From assembly GCA_026874595.1 (NCBI GenBank), contig CM049312.1:50965429-51029428 (forward strand): a stretch of 64,000 bases of DNA, given 5' to 3'. This document shows positions 52,671-64,000 of this stretch, one piece after another; position 1 is the stretch's first letter; the number at the start of each line of letters is the position of its first letter. A program made the position numbers and the translations under genes. This DNA comes from Sipunculus nudus (lineage: Eukaryota; Annelida; Sipuncula; Golfingiida; Sipunculidae). Under the pieces are notes generated by a model, which was not told where the DNA came from, did no database searches, and was given only the letters and a program-made list of their open reading frames with translations.

Positions 52671-53310
52671 CAGGGAAGACATGTTTCAGTGTCGTCGTTG
52701 TCTTTGTCTGTAGAATATCTTGTTACTGCAATAACTTTTGAAGGGCTGCATATTTATTTCCCAAAATTCATACCTAAATTATTTCTACCTAAATCTCAGA
52801 CAAGTTTGAAAACTGATGACCATGACCTTCATCTTTAATGTATCTTCCGAAATGTAAAATTTTTGTGAACCCCATAACTTTTTAAGTTTTTCACATGTTG
52901 TCCTCAGATTTTGTACATGACTTGTTTCAATGTTGTTCTTAGATGAGTTTGCAAACTGGTGACCTTGAGCAGGATCTTCAAGGTCAAATAAGCCACATTT
53001 TAGTTAATGTCTTGTGAACACAGTGACTTATGAAGTTTTGCATATTTTCCCTCAGATTCAACACACTTCATTTCCACCGAGTTCTTGGAGTAGTATTGGT
53101 ACTGGTGACCTTTATCTTGATCTTCAAGGTCAAATCTGCACAATTTTAGGATCTTATGAGCCACATAACTTTGGAACAACTGAAGATTTTTTCTTCAGAT
53201 TTGACACACCTGTTCTTTCTGCCAAAATCTTGTTGGAGTACGAAAAACTGTGAACTTGACCTTTATCCAAGGCCAAACCTGCTGAAATCTTGAATCGTTG
53301 TTTTGAGAAA
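52671..53310. repeat. Degenerate ~150-bp internal repeats with 'gacctt..aaggtcaa' motifs
   Basis: About four diverged units share 'ataactttt.aa', 'tcagattt.acacact', 'ctggtgacctt' and 'cttcaaggtcaaat'. I take it as an old dispersed element. The short open frames here are not conserved between units. Confidence 0.5.
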
Positions 53311-53476
53311 GTGCATATTTTTACCCCTAATTTGTTGGGATGGTCCATAGGGGGGAAACATATATCCCTTTTCTGCAGCAAAAACAAAGCCATACTAGTT
53401 TTCATATGAAATTTAATTTTTTTTTAAATTTTAAATTGTACAATATTTTAAGCAACCAATCAGAACAAACCACTTT

Positions 53477-56400
53477 TTTAGCTCAGCTGACTATAAGTCA
53501 TCTGAGCTATAGTCGTGGTCCATTGTCCGTCGTCCGTCTGTCCGTCCGTCTGTCTGTCCATCCGTCCGCCCGTCCGTAGATGTGGCATGTTTTGAAACTG
53601 TAAGACCTAGGAATCCAAAATTCGGCATAATGTTAGATGTCCCCAAGATCTCCTACCAAGCCGAAAACTGGGTCTTTGCAACTTCGTTCCTTTTAGAAAT
53701 TAAAGAAAAACCTCAATTTTTTATTAAAAACCTATTTTAACACTTCAGGACTGCCTAATATCAAAACCACTCATCTGTTTTTCCTCATATTTACCATAAT
53801 TATTGTATCCGCCAAAACAGAGTTTTGCGGATACTATGTTTTCAGCTGCACGCCGCCGCCGCCGCCGCGTAGGTGTCCGGAGAACTCCTCCTTAACCGCT
53901 GGGCGGAATTTTCCGAAACCCGGGATTATGTTCGGGTCACATGTGAACTGCTGCGCCCCGATTTTGTTTTGACCTCTGACCTTTCCTTTGCGCTCTGCGT
54001 CCGTTTGTGCGTCTGTTTCCACACATAAACCCACATATCTCGGGAACCGTTTGACCGATCAGGAAAATTTTTTTGCACAAATGTAGCCCTCGGAGAGCTT
54101 TATAACATACACCAAAAATGGTGGCGCCACCTGCAACCATGTTTGCACAGTGTCCATCTGTTCGTCTGCCTTGGGTTAAAATCACTCATATCTCTGCAGT
54201 GACTTGACTAATTCACTTGAAATTGGGCATGCGTAAACATCCTGGATAGCTTCTCTGATTTTATGACAGGTGGCGCCACCTACATTCACGTTTACGCTGC
54301 AGACATCCAAGCTCATATCTCGGGAACCTTTTGACCGATCAGGAAAATTCTTTTGCACAAATGTAGCCCTTGGAGAGCTTTATAACATACACCAAAAATG
54401 GTGGCGCCACCTGCAACCATGTTTGCACAGTGTCCATCTGTTCGTCTGCCTTGGGTTAAAATCACTCATATCTCTGCAGTGACTTGACTAATTCACCTGA
54501 AATTGGGCATGCGTATACATCCTGGATAGCTTTTCTGATTTTATGACAGGTGGCGCCACCTACATTCACGTTTACGCTGCAGACATCCAAGCTCATATCT
54601 CGGGAACCGTTTGACCGATCAGGAAAATTCTTTTGCACAAATGTAGCCCTTGGAGAGCTTAATAACATACACCAAAAATGGTGGCGCTACCTGCAACCAT
54701 GTTTGCACAGTGTCCATCTGTTTGTCTGCCTTGGGTTAAAATCACTCATATCTCTGCAGTGACTTGACTAATTCACCTGAAATTTGGCATGCGTATACAT
54801 CCTGGATAGCTTTTCTGATTTTATGACAGGTGGCGCCACCTACATTCACGTTTACGCTGCAGACATCCAAGCTCATATCTCAGGAACCGTTTGACCGATC
54901 AGGAAAATTTTTTTGCACAAATGTAGCCCTTGGAGAGGTTTATAACATACAAGGAAAATGGTGGCACCACCTCCAACCATGTTTGCACAGTGTCCATCTG
55001 TTCGTCTGCCTTGGGTTAAAATCACTCATATCTCTGCAGTGGTTTGACTAATTCACCTGAAATTCGGCATGCTTATACATCCTGGATAGCTTTTCTGATT
55101 TTATGACAGGTGGCACCACCTACAATCAAGTTTACGCTGCAGACATCCAAGCTCATATCTAGGGAACCGTTTGACCGATTGGGCCAAAATTTTGCATGTG
55201 TATAAATCTCACATAGGTCTTTATCATATGCAAAACTGGTGGCGCCATCTGCAGCCATGTTTGCACAGCTCCCATCTGTTTGTCTGCCATGGGATAAAAT
55301 CACTCATATCTCGGCAGTGGTTTGACATATCTGCCTAAAATCTTGCAAGTTTATACATCCCCGACAGCTCTCTTGGTTTTATGACAGGTGGCGCCACCTG
55401 CATTCTAGTTTATGCAGCAGATATCCAAGCTCATATCTTGAGAACCGTTTGACCGATTGGGCCAAAGTTTTGCATGTGTATAGAGCTTTCTGGATTTTTT
55501 CGTAGGTAGCGCAACCTACATACACAATTTGGCTGCAGACATCCATGCTAATATGCAACACTTCACCCGTTCCACTCTGATTTAGGCGGATACACAAGCG
55601 ACTACCCGTATTCTAGTTCCTCTATATAGTTCCTATGTACATGCCAGAAATTATGTCTGTATTATTTAATTTAAAAAAGTTATGGGCCCAAACATAATGC
55701 ATTTTGTAAAAAATCAGGAAAGATATTTGATCACTTAACACAAAAAATGTTAAAGCTATGGACCTTTTTTCCAGTAATATAACTTAAATTAATCAAAATT
55801 AAATTGTATACCCAAAATTAGATGAAAATCTTTTAAATTTTTTAAAATATTAATAAAAATAAAAAATTGGTACCTTAAATTTTGCCCAACTTTGACCATG
55901 GCACGTTTTTTTCCTGTAAGTACTGTGGATTTAATTTTCACAGCATGTTTTTGTTAGCATTTCAACTGTTAACACCAAAATTTTAATCAAGTTTTCAAGC
56001 ACCATGTAACATATTGTTTACATCAAGCTAGTGTTATGCAGTTTGCAAGAGCTCAGCTCCCCAGCTTCAGCTCTAAGTTCCTTAAATTCGGCATACAGTT
56101 AGATGTCTCCAAAATCCCCTACCATGCCAAGAATTTGGTCACTAGGACTTAATACCTTCGAGATATTAATGAAAAACTTCATTTTTCCATTAAAAACCCA
56201 TTGTTACACTTCAAGACTGCCTAATATCAAAACCACTGATCTGACTTTAATCATAAATAATTTACATATTTTTCATTCTCTATGCACATGCCAGAATGAT
56301 GTCAGTATTGCGTAATTGTTTTAAGTTATGGGCCAAAACATAATGCACTTTGTAAAAAATCAAGAAATACATTTACTCCCTTAACAAGAGGATTGCTGAA

Positions 56401-56640
56401 GCTAGAGATTTTTTGTCAGGGATGTAACATTATTTAATCAAGATTCAATTGAATACCCAAAATTAGTTCTGAATTTTTCAAATTTTATAAGTTATTAGTA
56501 TAAATATAAAATAAGTACCTTAAATTTTGCCCCAATTTGACCATGGCACATTTGTTACCATGGACCAGCACTGTTGATATAATTTTCATATCATGCACAC
56601 ATAAAGATTTCAGCTTTTTAGTTTAAAAAGCTGAAAGAAA
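53477..56640 (-). mobile_element. Family B dimer, inverse orientation, split by a HINE insertion
   Basis: Starts with 'tagctcagctgactataagt' and a 'gtccgtccgtctgtctgtcc' tract (53521-53577). The first unit is interrupted at 53804 and resumes at 55617-55619 with 'cctctatatagttcctatg'. A second unit follows (about 55966-56640). It is the reverse complement of 7036-8157. Confidence 0.75.
53805..55616 (+). mobile_element. HINE/pearl-like non-autonomous Helentron with 280-bp core repeats
   Basis: Opens with a hairpin at 53805-53834 ('gtatccgccaaaac', then 'aga', then 'gttttgcggatac'). A GC-rich 'cgccgccgccgccgc' follows. About six core units lie at exactly 280-bp spacing ('gaaccgtttgaccgat' at 54044, 54324, 54604, 54884, 55164 and near 55442). 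The element closes with 'ggcggatac', the reverse complement of its first nine bases, and CTAG at 55613-55616. The empty site, known from other Family B copies, has one TT where both junctions show TT. This agrees with Helentron insertion between two Ts. There is no coding capacity. Confidence 0.75.
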
Positions 56641-57229
56641 TTGTCCAAAAATTGTAGCTTTTATTAATGTTTTTATGAGACCATGTCAGACCTTGGCTCT
56701 CTCTAGCCCCTCTTGAGTCACCTGTATGTTGACCTTGTTGAACTTTCAGCAAATTATGCATGCTTGAGGCGAGGCATAAACTGGGGCTCCAGGCAGCTTA
56801 TTATATAATGGCCAGCCACAGTTGATCCAGGTATCCAACCCAACTCATCTAGTACTTTTAACCAACAACATCACAATAAACAATACATTAATAAATTTTT
56901 ATTGGTTTTTAATAACAAATTAAAGAAAAATAGAAAAGGAATTTGTTAGTTGATAATAACAGGAAATTAACTTGCAGTTACCAATGATATAAGAATCTTG
57001 TATCTATGGATAGAATGTCATGTATTCCAAATAACACCATGCAGTCACCTATGGTATTTTTCAGTTCAATTTTAATGATAAAAAAGTAAATCATATTATT
57101 TATTACTAATCATTAGGGATCATATGAAGGAAATTAATGATAGACAAAGATGCAGTTGATAATATTATTATCTAGATTCCTACTGTGTCTATAGTTAGTA
57201 CATTGATGTGAAATTAGTCCAAAATGAAT
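56641..57229. other. Intron h, AT-rich, nothing recognised
   Basis: Unassigned sequence with no repeat, RNA or coding signal identified. Confidence 0.4.
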
Positions 57230-57625
57230 ATATTACATTTTTTTTAATATAAATAAAAGCCATAAAACCAGGTACTTATGATCATTATTTAAATGTGTGA
57301 ATTTTGTATATTCTGGATTCTCAACATCATTGTTTGGTGAAAACTGAATAAATACCAGACATGGTGCGAATACTTTGCAGTTGTATTTAAACACAAATAT
57401 GAATATGTACTCCATTAAAAAATTTTTTTCATAAGAATGGGAATTCAGGTAAAAATGAAAGTATATGAATACCAGTGCAAATACTTTCAAAATGTATTAA
57501 TGAATGCATTCATGAATATGTTCTTTAATATTATTTTAATAATCATTTCAGTTATATTTAATTTGAAAAAAATCATACTATTCTCTTATTATTTTTAATA
57601 AAAATTATATTTGGGACAATATTTG
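57230..57625 (-). repeat. Family E fragment
   Basis: Inverted relative to 60490-60845. Shared phrases are 'aaataccagacatggtgc', 'gggaattcaggtaaaaatga' and 'atgaatgcattcatgaata'. It lacks the end carrying the 'gacccatgggtc' palindrome. Confidence 0.65.
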
Positions 57626-57632
57626 TAATTTT

Positions 57633-58690
57633 TAGCGAACCTGTGAGCTTATGCGATGGTGCGGCGTCGTGCGTCGTGGGTCGTCTGTACGTTAACCATA
57701 GCTATCTCAAAAACGGCAGTAGCTAGCATCACCAAATTATTTGCAAACAATCAGTCATCCAAAAAACTATATCGGATTTTGTTTATTTTTTTTCTAACTG
57801 CATTTTCTTAGATTTTATAGGGAAAAAGCTAAAAAAGCTTTAAAAATCTTCTTCTCCGAAACTGTCCAGCCAAATTGTCCAATATTACACAGAAATGATC
57901 CCTGGAACAATCTTTATCAAGTTTGTTCGAATGGTTCCAGTTCGGAGATTTTTGGCCGAGTTACAGGAGGTTGAACTTTGTTAACTGTGCAAAAAAGCAT
58001 ATTAAAATGTAAATCTCAGAAAAGGCTGGAGCTATCATCACTAAATTTTATGCCAATGTTGGATACATAGGACATATCTGAAATTGAGGTATTGGTGGCG
58101 CCACCTGCATTGGCCTTTATTGTACGGGGGTCATCAGTGCCTGTATCACACTGAGGGCTACAAAAAACTTCTTCTCTGAAACCATATGGCCAAAATGATT
58201 AATATCGCATAGAAATGATCCTAGGGTTGTGCTTTCTGAAGTTTGTTCAAATGGTTTCTTTTCAGTGACATTTGGCCAAGTTATGGGAAGCTGAATTTAG
58301 TCATATGCCATAACAGCCCATTTTAGCTCAGTGGCTACAAAGATCTTCTTCTCAAAAACCACTGGGCCAAATTCTTAAATCTCACACATTAATTATCCTC
58401 AGATGGTGATAATTCAAGTTTGTTCAAATGGTTTTGGTTCAGTGCTTTTTGGCTGAGTTACAGGAAGCTGAACTTAGCCAGTTTGCTGTATCTTCCTTTA
58501 TGAGTTATAACCCTGCGAAACATTTTTTGACTGATGCCACAGAAGCCAGTTTGTTAAATATTTTACAAGAATAATCCCTACAATAATTCTTATAATAATT
58601 GTCATTAATGGTTCCACATGAATGATTTTTGGCTGAATGATGGAGATTGAATTGAGTCATTTTACCATATTTGTTAGCTGTGTTATGCTG
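57633..58690. repeat. Degenerate ~190-bp tandem units ('cttcttctc' repeat)
   Basis: Four diverged units begin near 57848, 58165, 58345 and 58520. Each reads 'cttcttctc.gaaac', 'ggccaaat', 'aagtttgttc.aatggtt' and 'tttggc.gagttacagg'. One HINE-like motif, 'tggtggcgccacctgcatt', lies at 58094. This is an old dispersed element with no coding frame. Confidence 0.55.
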
Positions 58691-59110
58691 TTACATCTAG
58701 CCTGGCACCAGTTTATCAGCATCTATTACATCATGCCACTAGACATTTAGATTTCAGGTTATCTTTGGTTAATATTGACAAGAAAGATTTTTTGAAGCTT
58801 TTAAAAAATTTAGATTAATGATTTGAGTTTTTTAATCATACCAGGCAATGTTACAATCATGGATATTCAGCTCTCTATGGCTATATAAAGACAACTGTAA
58901 GTGGATTATAAATTATTGGTATCCCTACTCAACTTAATTCAAGAATTTGCCATCAATGAGATATATCTGTATTTTAATTTTGCATTCAGTATGCATCTGT
59001 AATAATTAAACATATATTCCTGATTTCTTTTTTTATAAAAAGTCAGCTGAAAAGCATTTCGTATTGGGAAAATAAATTTCAAAGTTATTTCAAGTAGGGA
59101 CCACTTTTGT
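58691..59110. other. Intron h, nothing recognised
   Basis: AT-rich sequence without identifiable features. Confidence 0.4.
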
Positions 59111-59119
59111 GTACAGATG

Positions 59120-59520
59120 GCAGCACTTGGTTTACCATTGGCAGATTGCCAGTGCCTTGATGTTGGCCATTAGCCAAGATGATGTCAGCTCTATAAATAG
59201 TTTTGGCACAGTGCCAGGATTGGAAGAAGTGCAGCCAGGTAGAGGTCAAGAGTTCACTCAGTGCAGTAGCTGCATTCTATTTATAGCTTTGGAAGACTGC
59301 TCACTGCATCATATTTGGCACCATAGTTGAGCCTGAATTTATTTATAGCTTTGGCAGACTGCCAACTGTGTCAGATTATGCAATAGGTCAAGAGTTCACT
59401 CAGTGCAGCCAGGTACAGGTCAAAAGTTCACTCAGTCTAGCCAGGTGCTGGTCAAGAGTTCACTCAGTGCAGTAGCCTGAGCAAGCAATTTGTCACAGTT
59501 CACTCGGGGCAACTGCCTTT
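59120..59520. repeat. Short irregular repeats of 'gtcaagagttcactcagtg'
   Basis: The phrase recurs at about 59244, 59388, 59417 and 59451, interleaved with 'tttatagctttgg.agactgc' (two copies) and 'cagccaggt'. It is a local, imperfect repeat cluster. Confidence 0.6.
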
Positions 59521-59564
59521 CTCACCTAAGCCTGGTCAGCCCCATGCATCAGACTAAAGGTAAG

Positions 59565-59870
59565 TTTGATGTATTGGCCTAATATTTTGACCTGCCTATG
59601 TGTCTTTGATGGCTTTTTCGCTCAAAAGACAGTTGTCGCCACCTACAATGACTTTTGCATGGTGTGTGTCCCTGCGTTTTTCTCAGGAGGAGTTTGATAT
59701 ATCAGTCTGAAATTGGGCATATGTAAATATCCCTGGTAGCTTCGTTGTATACAAGACTGGTGGTGCCAGTTACAATCTTTTTAGTGTTGTGTGCACCCAC
59801 GCCAGAATTCCAGCAGTGATGTTTGTGTAATTGTTTCTTATTCAAAATGTTAAGTACTTGCATTGTTCAT
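59565..59870. repeat. Degenerate HINE-type core repeat, third copy
   Basis: Closely resembles 1-330 and 1530-1855: 'gacctgcctatgtgtctttg', 'caagactggtggtgcc' and 'cagtctgaaattgggcatat'. The same fragment type therefore occurs on both sides of the visible exons. Confidence 0.55.
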
Positions 59871-59919
59871 ATCCATCATATACATGGTCCAGCATTGAAG
59901 CATTATACCTGGTGACGAT

Positions 59920-60243
59920 CGCACTCCATTTGTTAATAAAATAAATGAAATTAATCCTCTTTCATGTCTCCAAAGGTACTATCAAAATTATATCAACAGT
60001 GCTGGTCCATGGTCCATGGTCACAGTTGGGCAAAATTTAAGGTACTAATTTTATATTTATACTAATAACTTATAAAATTTGAAAAATTCAGAACTAATTT
60101 TGGGTTTTCAATTGAATCTTCATTAAATAATGTTACATCCCTGACAAAAAATCTCTAGCTTCAGCAATCCTCTTGTTAAGGGAGTAAATATATTTCTTGA
60201 TTTCTTACAAAGTGCATTATGTTTGGGCCCATAACTTAAAACA
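59920..60243 (+). mobile_element. Family E scrap followed by the left half of a Family B unit
   Basis: 59920-59990 matches part of Family E ('cactccatttgttaataaa'). From about 59993 a Family B unit runs to 'cataacttaaaacaa' and stops abruptly at the next insertion. The unit resumes at 62722. Confidence 0.65.
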
Positions 60244-60862
60244 AGGGACCCATGGGTCACGGCGCTCAGCTGTTATATATGATAAAAAATATGATTTGGG
60301 AAAGAGGCATATGCTGGTTTTGTGTGGTAATAAATATGAGCTTTATTATGAGTTGTTGGTGTCTAGCTTATGTATGATTTTGATAGTATTTTTGGAGACA
60401 GGGAAGAGGATTGATTTCATTTATTTTATTAACAAATGGAGTGCTATTGTCACACAGATTTTGACCTGGCCATATAACTTATAAGCAGCACATAAAATAA
60501 AAGAGTATAACTATTTATTAAAATTTAATAACAAATGTTGTGCCAATATAATATTTATTAGAAATAACAAGAGAATCATATGATTTTTTTGATAAAATAT
60601 AACTGAACTAATTATTAAATTAATATTATAGAATATATGCATTCATGAATACATTTTGAAAGTATTTGCACTGGTATTCAAATACTTTCATTTTTACCTG
60701 AATTCCCATTCTTATGCAAGAAATTTTATAATGGAGTACATATTCATATTCATATTCATATACATTTGCAAAGTATTTGCACCATGTCTGGTATTTATTC
60801 AGTTTTAGCCAAACAATGATGTTGAGAATCCGAAATATAAACAAAGGACCCATGGGTCATGA
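60242..60862 (-). mobile_element. Family E element with GACCCATGGGTC palindrome near both ends
   Basis: One end reads 'caagggacccatgggtcacg' followed by 'gcgctcagctg'. The other end, near 60842-60862, reads 'caaaggacccatgggtcatg'. Partial copies lie at 57230-57625, 59920-59990 and 63160-63471, and an end alone at 10051-10073. Similar 'acccatgggtcac..cgctca' ends are frequent in bivalve genomes as I recall them. Confidence 0.6.
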
Positions 60863-62721
60863 CAAAAGTTTGAAATTTTTGCAAATGCAAAATGTGAAAA
60901 ATATTCTTTTGTAATGTTTTATATTTATATAAGCATATGAGAAGCTAAGAGGAAAGGGCCCTCCTACTTGGTTATAGTAAAGTTCTCAATATATGATTGC
61001 AAACTAATACTCTGACAAGACTGTCATGAAGAAAAACAGTAAAAGTTTTGAGATACTGTGATGCATATGAAAAATTTACAGATGGACAGGCAAGTGGACA
61101 GAATGGACTAATACCTTCATTCACTTTCAAAGGAATAATGCATTTAAGTTTATATATAAGCCTATTTTTTTAGCATATCCACTTTTTTCATTAATAGTTT
61201 TTATCTGATTCATTTTTTTTTATTTACAAGTGTTATAAATTTGTAATATAAAAGTGAAAATATAAATTAAAATATTGGAATTCTAAGTTGCAATCATTAT
61301 ATATCCGGATTGTAGCTCACATTGGGTCATATTATGCATACACATATATTTTATTATTTTTAAATCAAATGTTTAAACTGAATGTAAAAGAAAATAATGC
61401 CACAACATGGCATCTACAAAATTATTCCTTGAATTCCTATTAAAAAGTTTTGCACATTGGAGTTTTCAGGACAAGCTTAATTTTATTCACTGAAAATAAA
61501 ATAAAAGATTCAGTAAATTTGATAAAATAAAAACATCTTTTCAAATAAAGTATACACACTGTTGGTTGAATGAGGGACAAACAATATCATTATGCTAATT
61601 ACAATCTAAGCTATAATTAATAACTGGAATTAATAGTCAATTTAACACCTGGTGAAGTTTTACTCTTCTGAAGTAAAGCATTACTTATCTGATGAACATC
61701 CATACTTTCATAGCAATACATCACTTTGTGGACACAATTAAATGTGCACTTTAATCATTGTAACCCTGGTGGTACAATCCAAAATCTAAAATGTAGCATG
61801 TCCAAGAATAAAATAAAATACAGAAAATTATAACATTCATCTAGTTTATGCACCAGCTGGGAGGGGGGGGGGGGGGGGTTGAGTGCAGGGCAGAGGAGAA
61901 GCCTGCTAGTAGTGGCCAAGCTGGGTCAAGGCAAGCTGCCTGGGGTGGGTTACATAATGCAAGTGAAGGCTGTACTACTAGGTGGGCCAGATATAAACAA
62001 CACTTGACATGGTGTATGAAAACTTGAATAAAAGCTACTCTTTTCAAACAATTTCTTTGAAATTTCAGATTTGAAAAGATTAAATCCTTATGTATATATG
62101 CTGTGAAAATTAAATCAACAGTGCTTACAGGGAAAAACGTGCCACTGCCAAAGTTGGACAAAATTTAAGGTATTAATTTTTTATTTATGCTAATAACTTG
62201 AAAAATTTGCAAAATTCAGATCTAATTTTGGGCAAACAATTGAATCTTGATTAAATAAAGTTATATTCCTGAAAAAAAGTCTTCAGCTTCAGCAATTCTC
62301 ATGTTAAGTGAGCAAATATATTTCCTGATTTTTAAAAAATTGCATTATATTTGGGCCTTTAACTTCAAAATAATACCCAATACTGACTTAATTTTTGGTA
62401 TGTGCACAGAAAATATATGGAAGAATATGAATACTAAATATGATCAAAAACAGATCAGTGGTTTTGATATTAGGCAGACTTGAAGTGTAACAATTGCTTT
62501 TTTATGGAAAACGGAGGTTTTTCCTTAATATCTCGAAGGAACGAAGTTCTAATGACCCAATTTTCGGTATGGTAGGAGATTTTGGGGACATCTAATGGTA
62601 TGCAGAATTTTGGATTCGTAGGTCCAACGGTTTTAAAACGTGCCCTGTTAACAGACGTACGGCTGGACGGCCGACGGACAAAGGACCACGACTATAGCTC
62701 AGATGACTTACAGTCAGCTGA
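60244..62721. mobile_element. 2.48-kb composite insertion inside a Family B unit
   Basis: The interrupted unit reads '..cttaaaacaa' at the left and 'aacaattacgc..' at the right. The intact copy at 7286 reads 'cttaaaacaattacgc'. This leaves AACAA at both junctions, a likely 5-bp target-site duplication. The insertion contains a Family E copy, an AT-rich unique stretch (about 60865-61850) and a Family B unit (about 62040-62721) that ends with the family's 'cagtcagctgagct' end. It is composite, so one or more events are possible. Confidence 0.6.
61863..61878. repeat. G16 homopolymer
   Basis: An uninterrupted run of 16 G. Its length in the assembly may be unreliable. Confidence 0.95.
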
Positions 62722-63115
62722 GCTAACAATTACGCAATACTGACATCATTTCTGGCATGTGCATAGAGAATGTATAGAAAAATATGTATATTATATATGA
62801 TTAAAGTCAGATCAGTGGTTTTGATATTAGGCAGTCTTGATATGTAACAATGGGTTTTAATGGAAAAATGAAGTTTTTCATTAATATCTCGAAGGTATTA
62901 AGTCCTAGTGACCAAATTCTTGGCATGGTAGGGGATTTTTGAGACATCTAATTGCATGCCAAATTTTAGGAACTGAGAGCTGAAGCTGGGGAGCTGAGCA
63001 CTTGCAAACTGCATGACACTAGCTTTATGTAAACAATACGTTACATGGTGCTTGAAAACTTGAATAAAATCTACAGTTTTTGATCAACTGGTTTCAAATT
63101 TTTGGTGTTTACAGA
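62722..63115 (+). mobile_element. Right half of the interrupted Family B unit
   Basis: Continues the unit broken at 60243. It is close to 7290-7675, including 'gctgaagctggggagctgag' and 'ttgatcaactggtttcaaat'. Confidence 0.7.
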
Positions 63116-63159
63116 CAAAAAAAATTATATATTAAATATATATAAATTATAAGTTACTT

Positions 63160-63471
63160 AAAAATTATATTTAAGACAATATTTGTAATTTTTTTTAATA
63201 AATAGTTAAACTCTTATATTATATGTTCTGCTTATAAGTTATATGGCCAAGTCAAAATTTGTGTGACAATAGCACTCCATTTGTTAATAAAATAAATGAA
63301 ATTAATCCTCTTTCCTGTCTCCAAAGGTACTATCAAAATCATACATAAGCTAAACAACAACAACTCATAATACAGCTTATTTTTATTACCACATAAAACC
63401 AGCATGTGCCTCATTTCTAAATCATATTTTTTTATCATATATAACAGCTGAGCGCCGTGACCCATAGGTCT
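63160..63471 (+). repeat. Family E fragment, inverted relative to 60244-60481
   Basis: The reverse complement matches 60244-60540 closely. It ends in 'cagctgagcgccgtgaccca' followed by 'taggtctcttgtt', where one substitution breaks the palindrome. Confidence 0.7.
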
Positions 63472-64000
63472 CTTGTTGTTGCCTTATATCAAAATACATG
63501 ACAAAATCTCAATCCTTTTTTTTCTGTTTCATCTGTAAACTTTCTCTCTTACTTAGATTTTTAATTTTGATTCAGTGGAAAATTTCAATATCATTTCTAA
63601 AACTATACCAGGTTTTAATTTAATACATACTTCATGGATCTAATATTAATTTTAAATGACTTTTGGGCTGATTTTTTAAGGGGGGTTTTGTAAGGAATCC
63701 TACTTTAAAGCAAGTAAACATCAGTTTTATTTTATACCTAAAATAATATATTTCATATATTTATTTAGAAACCAGTTGCCAAGGTTATCTTGTTGAGCAA
63801 CATTTGTTTGGAGGGTTGTTACTGTACTGTTCTCCTATTTCACATTGTCTGTACTTCTTGATACCTGTGTTGCTGCGATTAAGCATTTCATCAGACAGTG
63901 GGTAATGTGGACTTCCCAGCACTTTGCCTACCCTTCTTGCCAGCTTCATGATCTGACTCTGAACTTCAGATTGTAACAGAAAAAAAACCCTTGCTGCCTT
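63472..64000. other. Intron h continuing, nothing recognised
   Basis: No exon encoding the C-terminal half of Vps53 is visible up to the window edge. The intron after exon h is therefore at least 11.6 kb long. Confidence 0.5.

Noticed and set aside
53820-54185. Overlapping - strand open frames in the GC-rich part of the HINE
   Set aside because: They follow the 280-bp core repeats and the 'cgccgcc' tract and are not preserved in the second copy at 10090-11407. No Rep or helicase motif is seen.
57233-57490. 85-residue - strand frame rich in Phe and Tyr
   Set aside because: It lies in a Family E repeat. The related copy at 60626-60853 has a different frame structure, so it is not a conserved protein.
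52398-64000. Search for the next VPS53 exon (C-terminal half)
   Set aside because: No stretch with flanking splice sites gave recognisable Vps53 sequence by eye. A profile search of all three frames would be needed to exclude a short exon.

Overview
This is a eukaryotic window, most likely from a bivalve mollusc. It lies inside one gene on the + strand, VPS53, which encodes a subunit of the GARP and EARP endosome-to-Golgi tethering complexes. Eight consecutive coding exons can be joined in frame: 5136-5266, 6744-6897, 12329-12444, 14039-14158, 15281-15359, 16301-16444, 50894-51036 and 52262-52397. Together they hold 1,023 nt, or 341 codons, and match the N-terminal half of animal Vps53. I see no N-terminal exon before 5136 and no C-terminal exon after 52397, so the gene runs off both ends. 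The bivalve assignment rests on the dispersed repeats: Helentron-like elements with 2 x 140 bp core repeats, 'gtccgtccgtc' tracts, and elements ending in a gacccatgggtc palindrome. It is an inference.

The most unusual feature is how the introns are built. At five of the eight visible splice donors (exons a, c, d, f and g) the exon-intron junction itself has been tandemly duplicated into the intron. The units are 47, 55, 55, 57 and about 42 bp long and carry a few to about 45 nt of exon end plus the donor. Copy number runs from about 2 (exon d) through 13, 21 and about 24 to roughly 600 (exon f). The exon f case forms a 34.3-kb satellite that fills about 99.6% of a 34,449-bp intron. A sixth small array of 38-bp units abuts the acceptor of exon e. 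The real first donor stays next to the exon in every case, and an in-frame stop codon lies within 16 nt of it.

Layout: 1-5135 is upstream intron with degenerate repeats and a foldback element (1883-3438). 5136-16444 holds exons a-f with three donor arrays and a block of nested repeats at 7-11.4 kb. 16445-50745 is the 57-bp satellite, which has a nested higher-order structure of 1.7-7.4 kb blocks. 50894-52397 holds exons g and h around a 42-bp array. 52398-64000 is one long intron made of nested non-autonomous elements.

Most long open frames in the window are by-products of the 57-bp (3 x 19) period and are not genes. I recognised no RNA gene, CRISPR array, or transposase or reverse-transcriptase coding sequence.
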